A stretch of 64,000 nt of DNA from Halomonas sp. S3-1-1 (GCF_023757625.1 NZ_JALGBZ010000001.1:1009442-1073441), one strand, 5' to 3'. Shown: positions 1 through 10,873, counted from the first letter of the stretch. The notes: generated from the letters alone by a model not told the origin. Program-made: numbers and translations.

Positions 1-86
1 GTTACTTAAATCCCGGCGCTTCGCTTGTTATCATAGAGTACGACATGTGGTGCGACGCTGCGTCGCAGTATCAAACAGCCACGTTT

Positions 87-114
87 AAAAGCCGGTGCCC
101 TTGTACCGGCTTTT
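87..114 (+). terminator. Rho-independent terminator upstream of sucA
   Basis: A 10-bp perfect stem (AAAAGCCGGT at 87-96 and ACCGGCTTTT at 105-114) surrounds an 8-nt loop and ends in four Ts. No gene is complete upstream in this window. It most likely ends the preceding operon, which in relatives is sdhCDAB (an inference, not seen here). Confidence 0.75.
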
Positions 115-279
115 GAGCATGAACTGCCAGCGAATTGCTGGATATTGAGCCACGTGAAGGTTTCCGGCCTCAGGTCGGTGCCGCCGGTCATTGATTCGCC
201 CCGCCGGCAGGGCACAAGCGATGTCGCCGCATGGTGCAGCGATACCGATACCACCCCATCAGTGTAGGGTGACCGAGAG
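115..279 (+). promoter_or_regulatory. sucA upstream region
   Basis: This non-coding stretch lies between the upstream terminator and the sucA start, so it must hold the sucA promoter and leader if the operon is not transcribed by read-through. A short inverted repeat CCAGC-gaatt-GCTGG lies at 127-141. I see no convincing -35/-10 pair and only a weak GAGAG ribosome site just before the ATG. Confidence 0.35.
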
Positions 280-3114
280 ATGCAACAAGGCATAATGGAG
301 TTGATGTGGCGTTCCTCTCACGTTAGTGGCGGCAATGTTCACTACGTGGAAGCGCTTTACGAGCAGTACCTCGACGATCCCGATTCTGTCCCTGACGAGT
401 GGCGCCGCTATTTCAAAGAGCTGCGCGAGTCCGACGACAGTGCCTCCCAGGATGTTCCGCTTAGCCCCATTCGTGATCAGTTCTACCAGCTTGGCCGCGA
501 AAGCCGGCCCGGCCAGGGCGCGGCCCAGGTCGACAGCGGTGAGAACAAAAAGCAGGTCAAAGTCCTGCAGTTGATCAACGCGTATCGCTTCCGCGGTCAT
601 CAAAAGGCGAATATCGACCCGCTTGGCCTGCGAAATCCTACCCCCATTCCGGATCTTGATCTGTCCTTTCATCAGCTTTCCAAAGCGGATCTCGATACCG
701 AATTTCAGACCGGCTCCTTCTTTTTGGGCATCGACAAGGCCCCGCTGCGTGACATCGTCGACGCGCTCGAGCAGACCTACTGTCGCTCGATCGGCTGCGA
801 GATCATGCACATCGTCGATACCGAAGAGAAGCGCTGGCTCCAGCGCCGTTTCGAATCGGTCAGAAGTGCGCCCACGTTCAGCGAAGACGTGCGCAAGCAC
901 GTGCTCGAGCGCCTGACCGCTGCGGAAGGCCTCGAAAACTACCTGGCTTCCAAGTACCCGGGCACCAAGCGCTTCGGTTTGGAAGGCGGCGAAACCTTCG
1001 TGCCGATGATGGACGAGCTGATTCAGCGCGCCGGCGGCTACGGCACCAAGGAAGTCGTGATCGGCATGGCCCACCGTGGCCGCTTGAACCTGCTGGTCAA
1101 CATTCTGGGCAAGAACCCGGCGGATCTGATCGACGAGTTCGACGGCAAGAAGGTCATCGAGCGCGGCTCCGGCGACGTCAAGTACCACCAGGGCTTTAGC
1201 TCGAACGTCATGTCACCCGGCGGCGAAGTGCATCTGGCGATGTCTTTCAACCCGTCGCACCTCGAGATCGTGGCGCCGGTGGTCGAAGGCTCAGTGCGCG
1301 CCCGTCAGGATCGTCGTCAGGACGCCGACGGCAGCAAGGTGCTGCCGATCAACGTACACGGCGACGCGGCCTTTGCAGGCCAGGGCGTGGTCATGGAGAC
1401 ATTCCAGATGTCCCAGACCCGTGCCTACAAGACCGGTGGTACGGTGCATATCGTCATCAACAACCAGGTCGGTTTCACCACCTCGAACCCGCTGGACGCC
1501 CGCTCGACGGAGTACTGCACCGACATCGCCAAGATGGTTCAGGCGCCGATCTTCCACGTCAACGGCGACGATCCGGACGCGGTGATCCACGCAGCCCAGG
1601 TGGCGCTCGATTACCGTCAGCAGTTCAAAAAGGACGTGGTGATCGATCTGGTTTGCTACCGCCGTCGTGGTCATAACGAAGCGGACGAGCCCTCCGGCAC
1701 CCAGCCGATGATGTACGCCAAGATCAAGGACCACGCCTCTTCGCGTTCGCTCTACGCCAAGCGGCTGGTCGAGCAGGGCGTGCTTTCGGAAGAGGACGCC
1801 AAGGCAATGATCGAGACATACCGCGACGATCTGGTCGCTGGTAATCACGTTGCCAACGCTTTGGTTCAGGAGCCGAACAAGTCGCTGTTCGTCGATTGGG
1901 CGCCGTACCTGGGCCATGAGTGGTCCGGTGATGCCGACACCACCGTCGACATGAAGCGCCTGCAGCAGCTGGCCGCGAAAATGTGCGAAATCCCGGATGG
2001 GGTCGACGTACAGCGCCAGGTCGCCAAGATCTACGAAGACCGGCGCAAGATGCAGGCCGGCGGCATGGGCGTGAACTGGGGCTTCGCCGAGACGCTTGCC
2101 TATGCCACGCTGCTGGATCAGCACCACCCGATCCGCATCACCGGTCAGGACGTGGGCCGCGGTACCTTCTCGCACCGCCACGCCGTGATTCACAACCAGA
2201 AAGACGGCACCACCTACGTTCCGCTGCAGAACATCGCCGACGGTCAGCCGCGCTTCACCATTCACGACTCCATCCTCTCGGAAGAGGCGGTGCTGGCGTT
2301 CGAATACGGCTACTCGACCACCGCGCCCAACGATCTGGTGATCTGGGAAGCGCAGTTCGGTGACTTCTTCAACGGCGCCCAGGTGGTGGTGGATCAGTTC
2401 ATCTCCTCCGGCGAGACCAAGTGGGGACGGCTTTGTGGTCTGACCATGCTGCTTCCGCACGGCTACGAAGGTCAGGGCCCCGAGCACTCCTCGGCACGCC
2501 TGGAGCGCTTTTTGCAAATGTGCGCCGAGCACAACATGCAGGTGTGCGTGCCGACCACGCCGGCGCAGATTTTCCATCTGCTGCGCCGTCAGGTCATCCG
2601 CCCGCTTCGTAAACCGCTGATCGTCATGACGCCGAAGTCGCTTCTGCGCCACAAGGATGCGACCTCTAGTCTCGAAGATCTGGCTCAGGGCAAATTCCAT
2701 ATGGTGCTGCCCGACCAGGCCGAGCGCCCGGCGGAAGAAGTGACGCGGGTCATCATGTGTGCCGGCAAGGTCTACTACGATCTCGCCAACTGGCGCGCCG
2801 AGTACGAGCGTAACGACACGGCGATCATTCGCCTCGAGCAGCTTTACCCCTTCCCGAAGGAAGAGCTTCTCGAAGTGCTGGAGACGTACCCGAACCTCGA
2901 GGATGTCGTCTGGTGTCAGGAAGAGCCGATGAACCAGGGCGCCTGGTACCCGAGCCAGCATCACATGCGCACCGTCGCCGACATGCTCAAAAACGGCCTC
3001 GGCCGCGAGTTGAAATTTGCTGGACGTCCGGCCTCTGCGGCACCCGCGGCAGGTTACATGTCCGTTCACACTGAACAGCAGCGCCAGCTGGTGGAAGACG
3101 CTTTTAACCTATAA
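280..3114 (+). CDS. sucA: 2-oxoglutarate dehydrogenase E1 component
   Basis: Thiamine-diphosphate-dependent E1 subunit of the 2-oxoglutarate dehydrogenase complex; it decarboxylates 2-oxoglutarate and passes the succinyl group to the lipoyl arms of SucB. At 944 residues it has the family's usual length. The N-terminus (MQQGIMELMWRSS, then LSGGN-like VSGGN) aligns with Pseudomonas SucA and supports the ATG at 280 despite a weak ribosome site. Visible landmarks are the AHRGRLN motif with His about 265, the ThDP/Mg segment GDAAFAGQG starting near residue 361, and GHNEADEP. It is the first gene of sucA-sucB-lpd-sucC-sucD; sucB starts 39 nt downstream. Cytoplasmic TCA-cycle enzyme. Confidence 0.98.
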   Translation: MQQGIMELMWRSSHVSGGNVHYVEALYEQYLDDPDSVPDEWRRYFKELRESDDSASQDVPLSPIRDQFYQLGRESRPGQGAAQVDSGENKKQVKVLQLINAYRFRGHQKANIDPLGLRNPTPIPDLDLSFHQLSKADLDTEFQTGSFFLGIDKAPLRDIVDALEQTYCRSIGCEIMHIVDTEEKRWLQRRFESVRSAPTFSEDVRKHVLERLTAAEGLENYLASKYPGTKRFGLEGGETFVPMMDELIQRAGGYGTKEVVIGMAHRGRLNLLVNILGKNPADLIDEFDGKKVIERGSGDVKYHQGFSSNVMSPGGEVHLAMSFNPSHLEIVAPVVEGSVRARQDRRQDADGSKVLPINVHGDAAFAGQGVVMETFQMSQTRAYKTGGTVHIVINNQVGFTTSNPLDARSTEYCTDIAKMVQAPIFHVNGDDPDAVIHAAQVALDYRQQFKKDVVIDLVCYRRRGHNEADEPSGTQPMMYAKIKDHASSRSLYAKRLVEQGVLSEEDAKAMIETYRDDLVAGNHVANALVQEPNKSLFVDWAPYLGHEWSGDADTTVDMKRLQQLAAKMCEIPDGVDVQRQVAKIYEDRRKMQAGGMGVNWGFAETLAYATLLDQHHPIRITGQDVGRGTFSHRHAVIHNQKDGTTYVPLQNIADGQPRFTIHDSILSEEAVLAFEYGYSTTAPNDLVIWEAQFGDFFNGAQVVVDQFISSGETKWGRLCGLTMLLPHGYEGQGPEHSSARLERFLQMCAEHNMQVCVPTTPAQIFHLLRRQVIRPLRKPLIVMTPKSLLRHKDATSSLEDLAQGKFHMVLPDQAERPAEEVTRVIMCAGKVYYDLANWRAEYERNDTAIIRLEQLYPFPKEELLEVLETYPNLEDVVWCQEEPMNQGAWYPSQHHMRTVADMLKNGLGRELKFAGRPASAAPAAGYMSVHTEQQRQLVEDAFNL

Positions 3115-3153
3115 GCGGCCACCGGGTTTAGAGAACCTATTAAGGGAAATGAC

Positions 3154-4743
3154 ATGGCAACTGATATCAAAGCGCCAACCTTTCCGGAATCCGTTGCCGA
3201 GGGCACGGTCGCCGCTTGGCACAAGAAGCCGGGTGACAGCGTCGAGCGCGACGAGCTGATCGTCGAGATCGAAACCGACAAGGTCGTGCTCGAAGTCGTG
3301 GCCCCGGAAGCAGGCACGTTGACCGACGTGATGGCCGAAGAGGGTGACACCGTCGAGTCCGAGCAGGTGCTGGGCAAGATCGGCGAAGCAAGCGGCGGCG
3401 GCGAAGAGAAAGCCGAGAAGTCCGAGAAAGACGACGGCGGCGAGAAGCAAGAGAAAGACACCGGCGACGAGAAACAGGATGCCAAGCAGGAGAAATCCGG
3501 CGGCGGCAAGCAGCACGACGTCAAAGCGCCGAGCTTCCCGGAGTCGGTCCAGGAAGGCACCGTCGCCACTTGGCACAAGAAAGTCGGCGAAGCCGTGAAG
3601 CGCGACGAAGTGCTGGCGGACATCGAAACCGACAAGGTCGTGCTAGAAGTCGTCGCCCCTGCGGACGGCGCGCTTGCCGAGATCAAGGCCGAAGAGGGCA
3701 GCCAGGTCGAGTCCGAAGCGGTACTGGCCATCTTCTCTGAAGGCGGCGGTAGCGAAGGCGGCGACAGTGGCAGCAAGGCTGACGATAGCGCCAGCAAAGC
3801 CTCTGACAGCGAAAGCGATGAAGGCGCCGACGAGAAAGTGGGCGACAAGATCGTGGCCCCGGCGGCGCGCAAGATGATCGCCGAAAACGATCTCGACGTG
3901 TCGAAAATCGAAGGCACTGGCAAGGGCGGCCGCATCCTGAAGGAAGACGTCCAGAAAGCCGTGAAAGACGGCAGTGCCAAGAAGTCTTCCAAGTCCTCTG
4001 CACCGGCCAAGAAAGCCGCTGCACCGGCCGCCGCAGAAGGCGAGCGCGCCGAGAAGCGCGTGCCGATGACGCGTCTGCGCAAGACCATCGCCAAGCGCCT
4101 GGTCGAAGCACAGCAGACCGCCGCCATGCTGACCACCTACAACGAGGTGGACATGGGCGCGGTGATGAACCTGCGCGCGCAGTACAAGGACACCTTCCAG
4201 AAGGCGCACGACGTCAAGCTCGGCTTCATGGGCTTCTTCGTCAAGGCGGCGTCTGAAGCGCTCAAACGCTTCCCGGACGTCAACGCCTCTATCGATGGTG
4301 ACGAAATCGTCTACCACGGCTACCAGGACATCGGCGTGGCCGTGTCCACCGACCGCGGTCTGGTCGTGCCGGTCCTGCGCGACACCGACGCCATGAAGAT
4401 CGCCGATGTTGAAAAAGGCATCGTCGACTTCGGCAAGCGCGCCCGCGACGGCAAGCTCGGCATCGACGAAATGCAGGGCGGTACCTTCACCATCACCAAC
4501 GGCGGTATCTTCGGCTCGCTGCTTTCCACGCCGATCATCAACCCGCCGCAAACGGCCATTCTGGGTATGCACAAGATCCAGGAGCGCCCGATGGCGGTCA
4601 ACGGCAAGGTCGAAGTGCGCCCGATGATGTACCTGGCGCTCTCTTATGATCACCGCATGATCGACGGTAAGGACGCGGTTCAGTTCCTCGTCACCATCAA
4701 GGAACTGCTCGAAGACCCGGCGCGTCTGCTGCTCGACGTATAA
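3154..4743 (+). CDS. sucB: Dihydrolipoyl succinyltransferase E2 with two lipoyl domains
   Basis: E2 core of the 2-oxoglutarate dehydrogenase complex; it carries succinyl groups on lipoyl-lysine and transfers them to CoA. At 529 residues it is longer than the roughly 405-residue single-lipoyl enzyme of E. coli because the lipoyl domain is duplicated: domain 1 at about 3-78 (lipoyl Lys43 in ETDKV) and domain 2 at about 123-196 (Lys161 in ETDKV). The linkers are unusually rich in Lys, Glu, Asp, Gly and Ser. A peripheral-subunit-binding domain starts near residue 230 (APAARKM), an Ala/Lys linker follows, and the catalytic domain runs from about 300 with the active-site HRMIDG motif (His500, Asp504). 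Good ribosome site AAGGGAAA. A C-terminal catalytic sequence typical of SucB and the place in the suc operon exclude AceF. Confidence 0.97.
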   Translation: MATDIKAPTFPESVAEGTVAAWHKKPGDSVERDELIVEIETDKVVLEVVAPEAGTLTDVMAEEGDTVESEQVLGKIGEASGGGEEKAEKSEKDDGGEKQEKDTGDEKQDAKQEKSGGGKQHDVKAPSFPESVQEGTVATWHKKVGEAVKRDEVLADIETDKVVLEVVAPADGALAEIKAEEGSQVESEAVLAIFSEGGGSEGGDSGSKADDSASKASDSESDEGADEKVGDKIVAPAARKMIAENDLDVSKIEGTGKGGRILKEDVQKAVKDGSAKKSSKSSAPAKKAAAPAAAEGERAEKRVPMTRLRKTIAKRLVEAQQTAAMLTTYNEVDMGAVMNLRAQYKDTFQKAHDVKLGFMGFFVKAASEALKRFPDVNASIDGDEIVYHGYQDIGVAVSTDRGLVVPVLRDTDAMKIADVEKGIVDFGKRARDGKLGIDEMQGGTFTITNGGIFGSLLSTPIINPPQTAILGMHKIQERPMAVNGKVEVRPMMYLALSYDHRMIDGKDAVQFLVTIKELLEDPARLLLDV

Positions 4744-4750
4744 GGTCTTG

Positions 4751-4776
4751 CGCCGCCGGGTTGAAACTCGGCGGCG
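4751..4776 (+). promoter_or_regulatory. Hairpin between sucB and lpd
   Basis: An 8-bp GC-only stem (CGCCGCCG at 4751-4758 and CGGCGGCG at 4769-4776) that can extend inward, starting 7 nt after the sucB stop. There is no T-tract, so it is not a standard terminator. It may be an mRNA stability or processing element in the 147-nt sucB-lpd gap. Confidence 0.4.
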
Positions 4777-4851
4777 AACCCCGACGTTTCGTTCAGGTGT
4801 TTCAAGTTATCGCCCCAGGCCCCGGATTCGTGTTTCGATTGGCACGATTGA

Positions 4852-6330
<1,479 letters not shown>

Positions 6331-6360
6331 GTCCGTGACGGCGCTCACTAACAAAACTGT

Positions 6361-6408
6361 GTAACAACCGGGCTGTGTAATAACCAGACGGTGTAATAAC
6401 CAGGCGCC
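6361..6408 (+). repeat. Three tandem 16-bp repeats upstream of sucC
   Basis: Three adjacent 16-nt copies at 6361-6376, 6377-6392 and 6393-6408 share the consensus GTAAYAACCRGRCKGT. Copies 2 and 3 start with the same 11 bases (GTAATAACCAG). The array begins 30 nt after the lpd stop and runs directly into the hairpin series of the sucC leader. Its function is unknown. Confidence 0.8.
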
Positions 6409-6512
6409 ACTGTAAGGTGGCGCAACGCCTCGACCGGTTTTCGGAGCGAGGCACGGGGATGGCCGGTGCCCGGCATCGGCCATCGTTCGAGTCACATGCA
6501 ACCAATGGCATG
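6404..6512 (+). promoter_or_regulatory. Structured sucC leader: four consecutive hairpins
   Basis: The last part of the 187-nt lpd-sucC gap can fold into four successive stem-loops: GCGCCAC/GTGGCGC (6404-6410 and 6417-6423), GCCTCG/CGAGGC (6427-6432 and 6447-6452), GATGGCCG/CGGCCATC (6458-6465 and 6477-6484, extendable inward by four pairs including one G-U), and a weaker CATGC/GCATG (6495-6499 and 6508-6512) ending 5 nt before the sucC ATG. No Shine-Dalgarno sequence is visible. None of the hairpins has a terminator T-tract. A candidate RNA named the sucC motif is known upstream of sucC in pseudomonads; whether this is related cannot be judged by eye. Confidence 0.5.
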
Positions 6513-6517
6513 AATCG

Positions 6518-7684
6518 ATGAACCTTCACGAGTATCAGGGCAAACAGCTGTTTGCCGATTATGGCTTGCCGGTATCCAAGGGCTTTGCCGTGGACACGCC
6601 GGAAGAAGCGGTAGAAGCGTGCAAAAAAATCGGCGGTGAAATGTGGGTCGTCAAGGCTCAGGTTCACGCAGGCGGCCGCGGTAAAGCGGGCGGCGTCAAG
6701 CTGATCAAGGACCCGGCAGAAGCCAAGGCGTTCGCCGAGCAGTGGCTGGGCAAGAATCTCGTCACCTACCAGACCGACGAAAAAGGTCAGCCGGTTGCCA
6801 AGATTCTGGTCGAGAACTGCACCGACATCGCCGACGAGCTCTATCTGGGCGCGGTCGTCGATCGCACCAGCCGTCGTGTCGTCTTCATGGCCTCCACCGA
6901 AGGCGGTGTCGACATTGAAACCGTCGCCGAAGAGACGCCGGAAAAGATTCTGAAAGCCGAGATCGATCCGCTGGTCGGCGCGCAGCCCTACCAGGCGCGC
7001 GAGCTCGCTTTCAAACTGGGCCTGAAAGGCGACCAGATCAAGCAGTTCACCAAGATCTTCCTGGGTCTTTCCAAGCTGTTCCACGACAAGGATCTGGCGC
7101 TTCTGGAAATCAACCCGCTGGTCATTACCGATGAAGGTAACCTGCACTGCCTCGACGCCAAACTCGGCCTCGACAGCAATGCGCTGTACCGTCATCCGGA
7201 CCTGCAGGAAATGCGTGACCCGAGCCAGGAAGACCAGCGCGAAGCGGATGCGGCCAAGTGGGAGCTCAACTACGTAGCGCTCGACGGCAACATCGGCTGC
7301 ATGGTCAACGGCGCGGGCCTAGCGATGGGCACCATGGACATCGTCAACCTGTCTGGCGGTAAGCCGGCCAACTTCCTTGACGTTGGCGGCGGCGCGACCA
7401 AAGAGCGCGTAGCTGAAGCGTTCAAGATCATTCTGTCTGACGATAACGTCAAGGCCGTACTGGTCAACATCTTCGGCGGCATCGTGCGCTGCGACATGAT
7501 CGCGGAAGGCATCATCGGTGCGGTCGAGCAGGTCGGTGTCAACGTACCGGTCGTCGTGCGTCTGGAAGGTAACAACGCCGAGCTGGGTGCCGAGAAGCTG
7601 GCCTCCAGCGGTTTGAACATCATCGCTGCCACCAGCCTGAGCGACGCCGCTCAGCAGGTCGTCAAAGCAGCGGAGGGCAAGTAA
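6518..7684 (+). CDS. sucC: Succinyl-CoA synthetase beta subunit (ADP-forming)
   Basis: Beta subunit of succinyl-CoA synthetase, which makes ATP (or GTP) from succinyl-CoA. The protein is 388 residues, the same length as the E. coli enzyme, and begins with the family's [12 protein letters not shown]. The N-terminal half is an ATP-grasp fold ([17 protein letters not shown]); the C-terminal half contains LEGNNAELG. No ribosome-binding site is visible upstream; instead the gene follows a strongly structured leader. sucD begins on the last base of its stop codon (TAATG), which implies translational coupling. Confidence 0.98.
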   Translation: MNLHEYQGKQLFADYGLPVSKGFAVDTPEEAVEACKKIGGEMWVVKAQVHAGGRGKAGGVKLIKDPAEAKAFAEQWLGKNLVTYQTDEKGQPVAKILVENCTDIADELYLGAVVDRTSRRVVFMASTEGGVDIETVAEETPEKILKAEIDPLVGAQPYQARELAFKLGLKGDQIKQFTKIFLGLSKLFHDKDLALLEINPLVITDEGNLHCLDAKLGLDSNALYRHPDLQEMRDPSQEDQREADAAKWELNYVALDGNIGCMVNGAGLAMGTMDIVNLSGGKPANFLDVGGGATKERVAEAFKIILSDDNVKAVLVNIFGGIVRCDMIAEGIIGAVEQVGVNVPVVVRLEGNNAELGAEKLASSGLNIIAATSLSDAAQQVVKAAEGK

Positions 7685-8556
7685 TGAGTATCCTGATCGA
7701 CAAGAACACCAAGGTCATCTGCCAGGGGTTCACCGGTGGCCAGGGCACGTTCCACTCCGAGCAGGCGATTGCCTACGGCACGCAAATGGTCGGCGGTGTA
7801 ACGCCGGGTAAAGGCGGCCAAACGCATCTGGGCCTTCCGGTCTTCAACACCGTTGCCGAAGCGGTCGAGGAAACCGGCGCCGAAGCCAGCGTCATCTACG
7901 TACCCGCGGCGTTCTGCAAGGACTCCATCCTTGAAGCCGCCAATGCCGGTATCAAGCTGATCGTCTGCATCACCGAAGGTATCGCAACGCTTGATATGCT
8001 CGACGCGAAAGTAAAATGCGACGAGCTCGGCGTTTGCCTGATCGGCCCGAACTGCCCCGGTGTCATCACCCCCGGTGAGACCAAGATCGGCATCATGCCC
8101 GGTCACATCCACCAGCCGGGCCGCGTGGGCATCGTCTCTCGCTCGGGCACGCTGACCTATGAAGCGGTCAAGCAGACCACCGATCACGGCTTCGGCCAGT
8201 CCACTTGTGTGGGCATCGGTGGCGACCCGATTCCGGGCTCCAACTTCATCGACATCCTCGAGATGTTCGAGAAGGACCCGAAAACCGAAGCCATCGTCAT
8301 GATCGGCGAGATCGGCGGCACCGCGGAAGAAGAAGCGGCGGCCTACATCAAGGACAACGTCTCCAAGCCGGTCGTTGCCTACATCGCGGGCGTGACTGCG
8401 CCTCCCGGTAAGCGCATGGGCCACGCCGGTGCGATCATCTCCGGCGGTAAAGGCACTGCGGACGACAAATTCGGCGCTCTCGAAGCGGCGGGTGTCAAAA
8501 CCGTTCGCTCGCTGGCCGAAATCGGCGACGCGCTGAAGGAAGCGACCGGCTGGTAA
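7684..8556 (+). CDS. sucD: Succinyl-CoA synthetase alpha subunit
   Basis: Alpha subunit of succinyl-CoA synthetase. It binds CoA in its N-terminal Rossmann-like domain ([20 protein letters not shown]) and carries the phosphohistidine intermediate in GHAGAI (His247). At 290 residues it matches the family. It overlaps sucC by one base and ends the suc operon; a strong terminator follows 28 nt after the stop. Confidence 0.98.
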   Translation: MSILIDKNTKVICQGFTGGQGTFHSEQAIAYGTQMVGGVTPGKGGQTHLGLPVFNTVAEAVEETGAEASVIYVPAAFCKDSILEAANAGIKLIVCITEGIATLDMLDAKVKCDELGVCLIGPNCPGVITPGETKIGIMPGHIHQPGRVGIVSRSGTLTYEAVKQTTDHGFGQSTCVGIGGDPIPGSNFIDILEMFEKDPKTEAIVMIGEIGGTAEEEAAAYIKDNVSKPVVAYIAGVTAPPGKRMGHAGAIISGGKGTADDKFGALEAAGVKTVRSLAEIGDALKEATGW

Positions 8557-8584
8557 ATGTTGCCGCTCGGTTCACGCGTACGTC

Positions 8585-8611
8585 AAAAGGGCACCTTCGG
8601 GTGCCCTTTTT
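8585..8611 (+). terminator. Rho-independent terminator after sucD
   Basis: A perfect 11-bp stem (AAAAGGGCACC / GGTGCCCTTTT) closed by a TTCG tetraloop and followed by one more T. It ends the suc operon. The A-rich 5' arm lets it also work for the opposite strand, where the flippase-like gene ends at 8646. Confidence 0.92.
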
Positions 8612-8645
8612 AGTGTCTGGCCGTTGGCTCTTTATCGAGCGTCGT

Positions 8646-9650
8646 TTAAGCCCGTTTGAGCCAGCGCGCGCCCAGCAGCAAAAATACCGGCGCCCCCACG
8701 GCAAGATACAGATGATAGCTCACAAGCCGCCACACCAGCACCGCCGCCGCCACCTGCTCATGAGCCATCAAGGGCAGCAGCAGGGTGCCCACACCCAGCT
8801 CCGCCGCACCCGCACCACCGGGCAAAAAGCTGAGCTGACTGGCCGCCATTGCCAGCATTTGAACCATGAACGTCCAGAGCCAGTCCGCCTGCCCGCCCAC
8901 ACCGATCACCGCGATGAACAGAAGGCTATAGCGCAGCACCCAGTGAAGCGCGGTCAGCAGCAAAATGGCGGCAAGAGTGGGTTTGGGCAGGCGCAGCGTC
9001 ATCGCCAGCGCCCGCCGGCCGCGCAGCAGCCGCCTCGCCAGCCAGCGCCGCCGGACAGCGTGCGGTCTCGATTTAGGGCGCAGGCGCAAAAGCCCCGGCA
9101 GATAGATAATCACGAGCGCGAAGACCGTGATCAAAACTCCCAGACCCAGCAGGGCGGCCTCGATCAGCCCCTGATGGGGCCAGCGCGTCTCACCGGTGAG
9201 CGAGGCTGCGACCGCCACGCCCAGCATGCTCAGAAAAAAGAGCGAGTCGCAGCCCTGGTCGATCAAAAACACCGCGGTGCCTTTGGCCGGCGGCACGCCG
9301 CGCCTGGAAAGCAGTGCCAGCAGCGTGACCGGGCCGCCGCTTCCGCCTGGCGTGGCGCAAAGCGCGAACTTGGCCGCAAGCTCGATACCGAGCGCGCTGC
9401 GCTGATTCAGCGTGGCAATACCCAGCATCAGGCGTAGCCGAAGGGCGTTGATGTTCCAGCACAACGCGGCAATGACGACCATGAGGCTCAGCAGGCCCGT
9501 TGGAAAAGCCCTCGCGTATACAAGCGCTTCGCGCCCGCCGGCCAGCAGGACCAAAACCAGGGGCGCGACGATGGCCGCCAGCAGCAAAACCACCGGCAGC
9601 ACACGCAGGCGCCGGGCGGGCTTAGCGGCCGAGAGCGCGGGAAGGAGCAT
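8646..9650 (-). CDS. Flippase-like membrane protein (lysylphosphatidylglycerol synthase TM family)
   Basis: A 334-residue polytopic membrane protein of the LPG-synthase transmembrane / UPF0104 type, a family that includes lipid flippase domains. I count about seven to eight hydrophobic segments, starting with VLPVVLLLAAIVAPLVLVLL near residue 18. The conserved stretch ATPGGSGGPVTLLALL with FLIDQGCDSL is typical of the family. There is no cytoplasmic aminoacyl-transferase domain, so it should not itself make lysyl-PG. The start overlaps the upstream glycosyltransferase by 29 nt, so the two are co-translated and may act together on a glycolipid; that is inference from context. Confidence 0.75.
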   Translation of the reverse strand: MLLPALSAAKPARRLRVLPVVLLLAAIVAPLVLVLLAGGREALVYARAFPTGLLSLMVVIAALCWNINALRLRLMLGIATLNQRSALGIELAAKFALCATPGGSGGPVTLLALLSRRGVPPAKGTAVFLIDQGCDSLFFLSMLGVAVAASLTGETRWPHQGLIEAALLGLGVLITVFALVIIYLPGLLRLRPKSRPHAVRRRWLARRLLRGRRALAMTLRLPKPTLAAILLLTALHWVLRYSLLFIAVIGVGGQADWLWTFMVQMLAMAASQLSFLPGGAGAAELGVGTLLLPLMAHEQVAAAVLVWRLVSYHLYLAVGAPVFLLLGARWLKRA

Positions 9651-10740
9651 GACGTTGCTCGCCGGTCAGCGCTTGATAGTGGCCAAGCAGATCGAAGATA
9701 ACGCTTTCCCATCCAAACCGGCGCTCGACGAAGTGGCGGGCGTAGCGGCCGCTTGCCGCGATGTCGTTATCGAACAGTGCTCGGCAGGCATCGGCCATGG
9801 CGTCGGGGTCGAGCGGTGGGCATAACACGCCACCACCCAGCGGCACGTTCTCGATCAGCGCCCCGGCGCGCGCGCCTACCACCGGCAGACCGCTGGCCAT
9901 CGCTTCCTGGGCGATCAGCCCAAACGTCTCGCGGGTGCCGGCGTGCAGCAGCGCGTCGCTGGCGGCCAGCGCCGCCGCCACCTCGAAAGCGCCGCAGCAG
10001 CGGCTCACGCTGGTGACGTTGGCGGGCACGCGCGTCGGCATCCCCGGGCCCATCAGCAGAAGATGATACTCATCGCCCAGGTGCTTCATGGTCGAGAGCA
10101 GCACGTCGATGTTTTTCTCCCGCGAAAAGCGCCCGACGAAAATCAGCAGCCGCTTGTGCTCGGCGATCCCGTAGCGCGTTCGCAGGCCCGGGTCGGCGTG
10201 GCGCGGATGAAAGCGCTCGAGGTCCACGCCCAGCGACTGAACACGCACGTCACTCACGCCCCAGTCGCAAAGGCGATCCGCCATGGCCTGGCAGGGCGCG
10301 AGCACGCTGTCGAAACGGTTATAGAGATCGGTCACGTAGCGAATCAGGCGGCGCTGTACGCGGTGGCCGAAGCGGTCGCCCATCAGCCGGGGCAGGTCCG
10401 AGTGGTAGAAGCCCACCACCGGCACGCCAAGACGCTGGCCTGCCTCGAGCGCGGCCCAGGCGGTCACGTAGGGGTCGCCGGCTTCGATGACGTTCGGTGC
10501 AAGGTTGACGAGCGCTTCGCGCCAGGGTCCCCGGCGTAGCGGAAAGCGGTAGCCTTGGCCCAGCGGCAGGTTGAGCGCGGGCAGTGTATGGCGATCGCTC
10601 AGGCTGTCTCGCTCGGCGCCGGGCACCAGTAGGCTAGTGCGAACGCCGCTCGCTTGCAGTACGCGGTGTTTGGCCTGCAGGTAGGTACGCACGCCGCCGC
10701 TGGCGGGGGCGTGAAACATGGTGATGTCGGCAATGTGCAA
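9622..10740 (-). CDS. Family 4 glycosyltransferase
   Basis: A 372-residue GT-B glycosyltransferase of family GT4. The N-terminal acceptor domain begins MHIADITMFHAPASGGVRTY, with the usual GG loop. The C-terminal donor domain has LLIFVGRFSREKN and the E-x7-E signature in ETFGLIAQE. It resembles lipid-modifying GT4 enzymes (mannosyl- or sulfoquinovosyl-transferase-like), but donor and acceptor cannot be deduced. It is the first gene of a two-gene minus-strand unit with the flippase-like protein, which suggests glycolipid or surface-glycan synthesis. Confidence 0.85.
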   Translation of the reverse strand: MHIADITMFHAPASGGVRTYLQAKHRVLQASGVRTSLLVPGAERDSLSDRHTLPALNLPLGQGYRFPLRRGPWREALVNLAPNVIEAGDPYVTAWAALEAGQRLGVPVVGFYHSDLPRLMGDRFGHRVQRRLIRYVTDLYNRFDSVLAPCQAMADRLCDWGVSDVRVQSLGVDLERFHPRHADPGLRTRYGIAEHKRLLIFVGRFSREKNIDVLLSTMKHLGDEYHLLLMGPGMPTRVPANVTSVSRCCGAFEVAAALAASDALLHAGTRETFGLIAQEAMASGLPVVGARAGALIENVPLGGGVLCPPLDPDAMADACRALFDNDIAASGRYARHFVERRFGWESVIFDLLGHYQALTGEQRHAPSRALGR

Positions 10741-10807
10741 GGTCGTCTCCGCCGGCGATAGTGATCGCTTAGCCTAGCGAGAAAACAAGTCAGTTATGCG
10801 ACAGCGG

Positions 10808-10834
10808 TGTCGCTTGTCGCTTGTCGCTTGTCGC
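10808..10834 (+). repeat. 7-bp tandem repeat TGTCGCT, 3.9 copies
   Basis: Perfect simple-sequence repeat: TGTCGCT at 10808-10814, 10815-10821 and 10822-10828, then TGTCGC. It lies between the divergent glycosyltransferase and CopG-type genes, about 40 nt upstream of the candidate CopG promoter. Copy number of such repeats can vary between strains. Confidence 0.85.
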
Positions 10835-10873
10835 ATCGAGCTCGTTTCATTACCGCCGTTACACCGAAAGATC

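Noticed and set aside
1291..3069. 592-codon minus-strand open frame antisense to sucA
   Set aside because: Shadow of sucA codon bias, with no ribosome site or recognisable domain.
6485..6500. GTTCGAGTC resembling a tRNA T-loop
   Set aside because: No acceptor, D or anticodon stems can be formed around it; the bases belong to the sucC leader.
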